Source: Massilioclostridium sp965141735 (GTDB taxonomy: Bacteria; Bacillota; Clostridia; Oscillospirales; Ruminococcaceae). Taken from it: 38,152 nt of DNA. The stretch spans positions 1 through 38,152 of the forward strand of contig CBCSOX010000004.1 in assembly GCA_965141735.1 (NCBI GenBank), given 5' to 3'. Positions 32,641 through 38,152 of the stretch are shown here, piece by piece. The translations under genes and the position numbers were made by a program. The notes beneath the pieces are model-generated. The model had not been told where the DNA came from. It made no database searches and was given only the letters and a program-made list of their open reading frames with translations. Position 1 is the stretch's first letter, and each line of letters opens with the position of its first letter.

Positions 32641-34542
32641 ATGAATCCAAAGGTTTCTGTACTCATCGCCTGTTGGAACTCTGAGCATACGATTCAGCGC
32701 TGCATTGAGAGCATCCTCAACCAAACCTATCCGTACCTTGAGATCATTGCCTGTGACGACGGGTCATCCGACGGAACGTTTGACCTGCTCCGAGAGTTTG
32801 CCAAAAGGGACAGCCGGATTATTCCGCTGCGCTCTCCAGTCAACCGGGGCGCGGCCTCTGCCCGCAACCTTTGTCTCGCCTCTGCGCGCGGGGCGTACAT
32901 CGCCATCCAGGATGCAGATGATTATTCCTCGCCCGACCGGCTCAAAAAAGAGGTGGATTTTTTGGACCATCACCCCGAATTTGCGTTTGTCAGCGCGGGG
33001 ATGGTGCGGTTTGACGAAGCGGGGGAGTGGAGCTGGTACAGCCCGCCGCGCTCCGTCCCGCTGCGGTGGGATCTTCTTTCCGGCCCTCCCTTTGCGCATG
33101 CGGCTACGCTGTTTCGCAGGGCAGCGCTCGAAGCAGTGGGGGGTTACCGCGTCGCCTGGGAGACCCGTCGTGGTCAGGACTACGACCTGTTTTTCAGACT
33201 GTACGCTGCGGGATACCGGGGCGCGAACCTGCCCGTCTGCCTCTACTCCTATTTGCAGGACCGCAGCGCGTTCTCCCGCAAGCAGTATTGTTATCGGGTC
33301 GCAGAATCAGTGATTCGCATCAAGGGATACCGGCAAAACCGGATGCTGCTACGCGGGCTGCCCTATGTGTTCAAACCGCTCGCAGCTGGACTGCTCCCCA
33401 AATCTTTGCTGCGCCGCAGAATGCAGCGCGCGTCTTCCGGCCCTGTCCGGGTGCTGCAGGTGGTTTCCAGCTTGGGGTACGGCGGGGTGGCGCTCTCACT
33501 GCGCGCCTTTGCCGAGCGGATCGACCCCTCTTGCGTCCGGTTTGATTACTTTACCCATTTTGGGCGGGAGGACTATCACCAGCAGCTGTGTGACGGCGGC
33601 AGCCGTATTCACTACGGCAATCCCATCGGGAAAATTGGCATAGTGGGTTATATCCGGCAATGGCTGCATCTGCTGGGCAGCGAATTCTATGACGCGGTGG
33701 TGATTCACACCAACTACCAGGCCGGGTTGATTGCTTTTTGCGCAAAACTTGCGGGCATTCCAGTACGGGTCTGCCATGTGCACGGCAGCTACATCTACCC
33801 CGACAGCCTCAAAAAGCACTTGTGGCTGTTTCGCCAGCTGATTTCGCTCTTTGCCACCCACCGCTGGGCGTGCAGCAGTGAGACGGGCCGGTTCTATTAC
33901 CCGGACAAGAGCTTTACAGTCATCCCCGAGCCGATTGATCTGCGTCCCTATCGCCAGGTGTCCGCCGATCAGCTCGATCATCTGCGCAAAGAACTCCGCA
34001 TTCCACCCCGCGCAGTGGTCTGGGGCCATGTGGGACGTTTCAGCCGGGAGAAAAACCACCTGTTCCTGCTCCAGCTGTTTCGGATGCAGCTCGTGCGGCA
34101 TCCCGACACCTGCCTGATTTTGGCGGGCGACGGGGAGCTGTTTGCCTCCTGCAAGGAGCAAGCTGCGCGCCTTAATATAATCGATTCCTGTCGTTTTTTA
34201 GGAAATCGAGGCGATGTCCCCGCTCTCATGCAGCTGTTTGACCTTTTTCTTCTCCCCTCTGTCTCGGAGGGGTTTCCAAACGTGGCGGTACAGGCGCAGG
34301 CGGCCGGAACGCCCACGCTGCTCTCCGACCAGGTAACCCGAGAGGTGGATTTTGGCGCCGGGCTTGTGGAGTTCGCCCGTTTGGGAGACTGGGAGGACTG
34401 GCTGAGTAAGGCGACATTCCTCGCCGGGCATCGGGTGAGTCGGGAGAGCACCGGGCAGATCCTGACGGAGCGGGGCTACGAGGCATCGGCTGCCGCCAGG
34501 CAAATGCAGGCGTTTTTTACCTCACAGATCAAATCCCGATAG
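32641..34542 (+). CDS. GT2-GT4 fusion glycosyltransferase
   Basis: 633 aa, two glycosyltransferases in one chain. Residues 1 to about 270 are a GT2 (GT-A fold) enzyme: VSVLIACWN, DDGSSDG (39-45), the DxD metal site in IQDADD (91-94), and the ETRRGQDYDLFFRL acceptor block. Residues about 275-633 are a GT4 (GT-B fold) enzyme opening with VLQVVSSLGYGGVALSLRAF and including HVHGSYIYP, HVGRFSREKNHLFL and LPSVSEGFPNVAVQAQAAG. In the last block Glu543 is the first Glu of the EX7E motif, but position 551 is Gln (CAG), not Glu. The closest pattern is EpsF/capsule GT4 enzymes. The ATG has GGAGGGG upstream. It would add two sugars in one protein to a lipid-linked glycan. The first gene of the polysaccharide locus; no promoter is evident between it and malQ. 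Confidence 0.88.
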   Translation: MNPKVSVLIACWNSEHTIQRCIESILNQTYPYLEIIACDDGSSDGTFDLLREFAKRDSRIIPLRSPVNRGAASARNLCLASARGAYIAIQDADDYSSPDRLKKEVDFLDHHPEFAFVSAGMVRFDEAGEWSWYSPPRSVPLRWDLLSGPPFAHAATLFRRAALEAVGGYRVAWETRRGQDYDLFFRLYAAGYRGANLPVCLYSYLQDRSAFSRKQYCYRVAESVIRIKGYRQNRMLLRGLPYVFKPLAAGLLPKSLLRRRMQRASSGPVRVLQVVSSLGYGGVALSLRAFAERIDPSCVRFDYFTHFGREDYHQQLCDGGSRIHYGNPIGKIGIVGYIRQWLHLLGSEFYDAVVIHTNYQAGLIAFCAKLAGIPVRVCHVHGSYIYPDSLKKHLWLFRQLISLFATHRWACSSETGRFYYPDKSFTVIPEPIDLRPYRQVSADQLDHLRKELRIPPRAVVWGHVGRFSREKNHLFLLQLFRMQLVRHPDTCLILAGDGELFASCKEQAARLNIIDSCRFLGNRGDVPALMQLFDLFLLPSVSEGFPNVAVQAQAAGTPTLLSDQVTREVDFGAGLVEFARLGDWEDWLSKATFLAGHRVSRESTGQILTERGYEASAAARQMQAFFTSQIKSR

Positions 34543-34795
34543 CGTGACGCCTCTACAGGCAGCACAGATCCAATCAACCCGCAGACATAAGAGGGGAAAA
34601 ACTGTGGTTGAGCAAAAAATCTTGAAACTACAGTGAACCTATCTGAAAATCGGGATCGCTTGCTGCAAAACAGATGCCTTACCTGTTGGGAACAAAAAGC
34701 TGTCTTGCAACCCGCTCGGTGCTGGCAGCACAGAGGGGGATGGGCAACCAAATTGCCTTATTCACCGCTAAATTGATTGAATCGGGGGCTTTTTA

Positions 34796-36217
34796 GTGAC
34801 ATCGTTCCATGTAAAACAGGGGGACTGTTCCCCCGCAGAAGAAAGACTAGGCTTGCAGATAAAGCAAAGAATTGTAATTTTAGCTGTTGGGACAGCCATC
34901 AGCCTATTTCTTTTTCTCCGGATGAATGCTTGGGAGTACTGGGCGATTCCCCTTCTCCCCCTGGGCTGCGGAATCCTCTATTTTCTGTTCCCCTCCGTCC
35001 TGCTGCGCATCCCTGGAAACGCAGGCGCCAGTTGTCTGAATATTGTTGTTGTCCTGCGGTACTTGGTTTCTCCCCTGTTGCTTGGTTTGCAGGGATTCTT
35101 GCCCTCCCGCGGGGCTGTCCCAAATGCAGGAGAGGTTGCGGTTGCAACCGCACTGATGCTTTATGAACTCGCCGCAGTTTTTGTAGTGCTCCATCTCTTT
35201 GGCGGACGCCTAGAGCGGGAGGGGTGCTGCGAAGTGCGCAAAACAAATCCGGGCGGACCGGTCGTGCTTGTTGTCGCAGGGACCACAGCTGCGGCAGTCT
35301 TTCCGCAGATTCTCGAGAAATACAGTTTTCTATTTTCTTCACAGGAGTTTGTGCGGGAACGTCTGGAGATTCCGGGGGCAGCGGAGCTTTTGTTTCAATT
35401 CGGAGTGTTGTTTGGGATGCTCAAGCTGGTCGAGCGCCTCTCCCGTCACCCCGCTTGCTGCTGGCGTTTTTTCTGCGCAGCGGGGCTGGTCACGGCGGCG
35501 GGCAGCTTTGTGCCGTACAGCAGCCGATTCGGGATACTCCTTCCATTCCTGGCCGGATGGCTCGTCCTGCGCGAATGCTTTCCCCCATTTCGCAGACTGT
35601 TAAGCAGACTGCTGCCCCTGCTGCTTGCAGGGTTGCTTCTGTTCTCCACCCTGAAGAAAGAGGGAGGTTCGGACAGCGGGCTCTCCAAAGCTGCGTTTGA
35701 CTTGGCACGAAATGCGTCGCAGACGCTGCAGAGCTATTTCAGCGGGATCACCAACGTCGCGCTTTCGGTTCGAATGAAAACAGTATATGCAGGGTGCTTT
35801 TCACCCGGCATTCTGTTCAGCGACCTCTGCAAATCGGTGATGGGAGTTTCGGGGATCTTTGCGGGCAACACAGGCACCACAGAACTGTTTAACCTTGTGT
35901 TTTACGGGGAGCGGGCTGCGCGCGACCAGATTGTTCCGATGATTGGTCAGGGATACTGCTTTTTTGGATTTGTTCTCGCCCCGGTGTTTTCCGCTCTCTC
36001 CGCTCTGCTTGCAGTGCGGTTTGACGCGCTCCGCAAGCGGTCCGGCGACGTCTTTTCGATCTATCTATACGGTTATCTGTCCGTCCGGTTCGGCCTATTT
36101 CTGATGGTCAACGCGTCAATTCTCACCGCAGAGCTGACCAATCTGTTTCTCCCCATTCTCTTGCTCCGCTGGTGCAACGACCGGTTAACCATCTTTCCCA
36201 AAGGAGGAGTGTCATGA
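34796..36217 (+). CDS. polytopic membrane protein, Wzy-like polysaccharide polymerase candidate
   Basis: 473 aa with about 11-13 hydrophobic segments, including pairs near 27-65, 80-135, 150-175, 250-285 and 375-450. No strong sequence motif is recognisable, which is usual for Wzy polymerases; the call rests on topology and place between a glycosyltransferase and a Wzx-like flippase. Large extracytoplasmic loops are likely around 185-205 and 290-380, the latter with GVSGIFAGNTGTTELF, resembling loops seen in oligosaccharide repeat-unit polymerases. The start is GTG, 7 nt after GGGGG. The end overlaps the next gene (ATGA), so the two are coupled. It could instead be an O-antigen ligase-like protein. 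Confidence 0.65.
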   Translation: MTSFHVKQGDCSPAEERLGLQIKQRIVILAVGTAISLFLFLRMNAWEYWAIPLLPLGCGILYFLFPSVLLRIPGNAGASCLNIVVVLRYLVSPLLLGLQGFLPSRGAVPNAGEVAVATALMLYELAAVFVVLHLFGGRLEREGCCEVRKTNPGGPVVLVVAGTTAAAVFPQILEKYSFLFSSQEFVRERLEIPGAAELLFQFGVLFGMLKLVERLSRHPACCWRFFCAAGLVTAAGSFVPYSSRFGILLPFLAGWLVLRECFPPFRRLLSRLLPLLLAGLLLFSTLKKEGGSDSGLSKAAFDLARNASQTLQSYFSGITNVALSVRMKTVYAGCFSPGILFSDLCKSVMGVSGIFAGNTGTTELFNLVFYGERAARDQIVPMIGQGYCFFGFVLAPVFSALSALLAVRFDALRKRSGDVFSIYLYGYLSVRFGLFLMVNASILTAELTNLFLPILLLRWCNDRLTIFPKGGVS

Positions 36218-37581
36218 TCCGGATCAGCCGTTCCGACATTGTGTGGAATTACCTCGGGCTTGTGCTGTGCAGCGGGGTCAATCTGCTGCTTCTCCCGTTT
36301 GCCCTGCGCTTTTTAACCATAGCTCAGCTTGGGCTGTGGTATACCTTCAGCTCGTTTCAGGGAATCGCCGTTCTGCTCGATTTTGGGTTTTCGACAACTT
36401 TGGGACGCAACTTCACCTATGCCTGGGCGGGTGCCGACACGCTGCAAAAACAGGGAATCGGAGAGGGGTGCGGTGAGGTCAACGGGGAGCTGTTTCTCCA
36501 GCTGTACAGGCTGTCCAGGATTCTCTATCTGCTGCTGGCTGCCGTGCTGTTTCTGCTGCTCGCGGCGGCTGGAACTGGTTACATCCGGGCGGTTGCAGAC
36601 GGTGTAACCGGCGGGATGCCGGCCTGGTTTCTTTATCTCTGTGCTGTGACAGTCAACCTGTACGCGCTGCGGTTTTCCCCTGTGCTCAAAGGAATCGGAG
36701 CAGTCAAGCAGTGTCAGCAGGTGCAGGTAGTGACCAAGGCAGTGCAATTTCTCCTCTCCATGGCCCTGTTACTCTGCGGCGCAGGTCTTGTTGGAATGGC
36801 AGCTGGGTATTTGACCAGCGCGCTGCTGTCCGGGATTTTGTCCCGTGGGATGCTGCGAAAGTACGATGGAGTCAGGGAAATCTTTCAGAAATGCAGAGTG
36901 GCAGCGTTTGGACATGCCCGACAAAGGGAGCTATTTGCAGATCTTCTACCCAACCTGTGGCGCCAGGGGGCGATCTCAGCCGCGGATTTTCTCAACAGCC
37001 GGGCCTTGATCCTGCTGGTGTCAGGCTCTCTCGGGCTGGAGGCCTCCTCTGCCTTCGGCCTGCTCCAACAAGTGACCGGGCTTGTTACAACGGCTGCCAA
37101 CGCGCTGTTCAACGCCTATCTTCCGCTGTTTGGGGAATGCCGCCTGCGAGGGGATGTCCCGCGTTCCCGCAGGCTTTTTCTCCGCGCAGTCGGGGTGCAG
37201 TGGGGAATCCTGCTTTGCGGCGGTGCGGGAGTTCTATTGTTCGGAAATCCGGCGCTTTCTCTGCTCGGGGCGTCGGGTCGGCTTCCGGCGACGGGAATCA
37301 CCTTTGCTTATCTACTCACCTCTTTTATGCTCAACAACCACCTGCTGTGTGGTTCCTATGTGATGACTGGTAACCGGATTCCCATGTGCCGCGCCTATCT
37401 AGTGAGCGGGGGAGCCGCCTTAATGATCCAATGGCTGCTCCTCTCCCAGTGCGGTGCGGGACTGTTTTTGGCGGTGTGCGCCGGGGGATGTGTACAGCTG
37501 TGTTACAACAATTGGCGCTGGGTATTTGAGGCGCTGAAAGAACTCGAAATTATCAAGGTAGGAGGACGCGATGAAACGTAA
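36214..37581 (+). CDS. Wzx-like polysaccharide flippase (MOP superfamily)
   Basis: 455 aa with about 12 membrane helices. The N-terminus (DIVWNYLGLVLCSGVNLLLL, then PFALRFLTIAQLGLWYTF) is the usual opening of PST/Wzx exporters, where a polysaccharide repeat unit on undecaprenyl phosphate is flipped across the membrane. Charged cytoplasmic loops appear around 75-90 and 215-245. AAGGAGG lies just before the ATG at 36214, which overlaps the previous stop (ATGA); an in-frame start at 36172 has no such site. The next gene overlaps by 11 nt. Distinct from the SpoVB-like flippase at 22219. Confidence 0.82.
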   Translation: MIRISRSDIVWNYLGLVLCSGVNLLLLPFALRFLTIAQLGLWYTFSSFQGIAVLLDFGFSTTLGRNFTYAWAGADTLQKQGIGEGCGEVNGELFLQLYRLSRILYLLLAAVLFLLLAAAGTGYIRAVADGVTGGMPAWFLYLCAVTVNLYALRFSPVLKGIGAVKQCQQVQVVTKAVQFLLSMALLLCGAGLVGMAAGYLTSALLSGILSRGMLRKYDGVREIFQKCRVAAFGHARQRELFADLLPNLWRQGAISAADFLNSRALILLVSGSLGLEASSAFGLLQQVTGLVTTAANALFNAYLPLFGECRLRGDVPRSRRLFLRAVGVQWGILLCGGAGVLLFGNPALSLLGASGRLPATGITFAYLLTSFMLNNHLLCGSYVMTGNRIPMCRAYLVSGGAALMIQWLLLSQCGAGLFLAVCAGGCVQLCYNNWRWVFEALKELEIIKVGGRDET

Positions 37582-37996
37582 AAAATGCAGGGTGATGACC
37601 CTATACAACCTCATGCGCCGGCTCTTTCTGCGCGGTGTTCCACTGCTGCCGCGGTTGATTCACCACTTGATTCGGGTGATCTATTCCTGTGAGCTTCCGA
37701 TGTCCTGCAATCTGGCAGAAGATGTTTATTTAGGACACAACGGTTTGGGACTCGTCGTGCACGGGGAGGCTGTTGTGGGGAGCGGATGCAAGATTTATCA
37801 AAACGTCACGTTGGGAGGACGCAATGGACAGGGAGGACCAGTGCTCGGCAGCGGCGTGTTTGTGGGTGCTGGAGCCTGCCTTTTGGGTGAAATCCGGGTG
37901 GGGGACAACGCAAAAATTGGGGCGAACGCCGTCGTGCTCACCGATGTTCCGGAGGGTGCGGTGATGGTCGGCGTGCCGGCTAGGAGGATCAAGTAA
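37571..37996 (+). CDS. hexapeptide-repeat acyltransferase (serine acetyltransferase-like)
   Basis: 141 aa, shorter than cysteine-pathway CysE, which lacks nothing of the left-handed beta helix but has a longer N-terminal helical domain. After a basic N-terminus and a helix (about 9-40) comes the helix-turn repeat region: LAEDVYLGHNGLGLVVHGEA, GSGCKIYQNVTLGG, GSGVFVGAGACLLG and GANAVVLTDVPEGA, ending in GVPARRIK. His55 and His63 are candidates for the catalytic histidine. Proteins of this size in glycan loci usually acetylate sugars. GGAGG lies 6 nt before the ATG; it overlaps the flippase gene and its stop overlaps the next start (TAATG). Confidence 0.85.
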   Translation: MKRKKCRVMTLYNLMRRLFLRGVPLLPRLIHHLIRVIYSCELPMSCNLAEDVYLGHNGLGLVVHGEAVVGSGCKIYQNVTLGGRNGQGGPVLGSGVFVGAGACLLGEIRVGDNAKIGANAVVLTDVPEGAVMVGVPARRIK

Positions 37997-38152
37997 TGAT
38001 AACAGTGGAACAACTTTGGACAAAAGAGGAACAGGTTGCGGTCGTCGGATTGGGATATGTCGGATTGCCTTTGGCAAAGGCATTTTCAAAGTATTACCGG
38101 GTAATCGGATTTGATGAGGACCTAGAAAAGATCCGTCTGTATCAGGGTCAGG
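37996..38152 (+). CDS. nucleotide-sugar dehydrogenase (UDP-glucose/GDP-mannose type), 5' part
   Basis: Only the first 52 codons are inside the window. After a short lead (MITVEQLWTKEEQ) comes the NAD-binding glycine loop VAVVGLGYVGLPLA, then VIGFDEDLEKI, with the Asp that binds the NAD ribose. This is the N-terminal Rossmann domain of the Ugd/WecC/TuaD family, which oxidises UDP-sugars to uronic acids. AGGAGG lies 8 nt before the ATG, which overlaps the preceding stop codon. It implies that the glycan contains a uronic acid. Truncated by the window edge, so subtype (UDP-Glc, UDP-GlcNAc, UDP-ManNAc) cannot be decided. Confidence 0.85.
   Translation, partial: MITVEQLWTKEEQVAVVGLGYVGLPLAKAFSKYYRVIGFDEDLEKIRLYQGQ

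Noticed and set aside
1..38152. CRISPR arrays, tRNA/rRNA genes, transposases, prophage or toxin-antitoxin genes
   Set aside because: I looked for regular short repeats, tRNA-like cloverleafs and hallmark proteins on both strands and found none that I could support.

Overview
The window looks like a chromosomal piece of a fairly GC-rich, spore-forming, Gram-positive anaerobe, most likely a clostridium of the Ruminococcaceae/Oscillospiraceae type. This is an inference from gene content: ireB, walJ-rlmH, YtvI- and SpoVB-like sporulation membrane proteins, a PyrR-attenuated pyr operon with the PyrK/PyrD (class 1B) dihydroorotate dehydrogenase, and a methionine synthase split from its reactivation domain. 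Promoters are near-consensus SigA type and terminators are strong hairpins. I found no rRNA, tRNA, CRISPR array, transposase or prophage gene.

Layout. 1-3.7 kb, minus strand: a copper P-type ATPase (copA) with a CsoR-like GC palindrome at its start, ireB, and an ABC ATPase with no permease beside it. 3.9-6.8 kb: murA-walJ-rlmH (cell wall, division control, ribosome methylation). 6.9-9.7 kb: ytvI, a HAD phosphatase, then a small membrane protein on the minus strand next to a decayed tandem copy of itself. 10.0-19.9 kb: pyrR-pyrC-pyrF-carA-carB-pyrK-pyrD-ruvX, led by a PyrR-type attenuator and interrupted between carB and pyrK by a 173-bp composite palindromic element. pyrB and pyrE are not in the window. 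19.9-21.4 kb: two paralogous minus-strand genes of unknown function (TM hairpin, coiled coil, Pro-rich linker, conserved C-terminal block), separated by a decayed copy of the ruvX 3' end and terminator. 21.7-25.6 kb: an orphan membrane protein, a SpoVB-like flippase, a small conserved-looking protein and a CapA-family lipoprotein. 26.1-30.1 kb: metF, the stand-alone methionine synthase reactivation domain and a short MetH, preceded by a 90-nt leader with a terminator hairpin. 31-32.5 kb: malQ. 32.6 kb to the end: a polysaccharide locus (GT2-GT4 fusion, Wzy-like and Wzx-like membrane proteins, hexapeptide acyltransferase, start of a nucleotide-sugar dehydrogenase) that runs off the edge.

How it works together. 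The pyr block makes UMP from glutamine and bicarbonate onward, apart from the pyrB and pyrE steps, and is shut down by UMP through PyrR. The met block makes methyl-THF, transfers the methyl to homocysteine and repairs oxidised cobalamin. The last 5.5 kb builds and exports a surface glycan.

The most unusual points are structural: (i) the composite inverted-repeat element in the pyr operon, with a related half-unit directly after copA; (ii) a tandem duplication that carried a ruvX tail, its terminator and the unknown gene together; (iii) the decayed duplicate of the small membrane protein; (iv) the short metF attenuator, which matches no riboswitch I recognise; and (v) a GT4 domain with Gln in place of the second Glu of its EX7E motif. 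I did not see a clearly novel multi-gene system.
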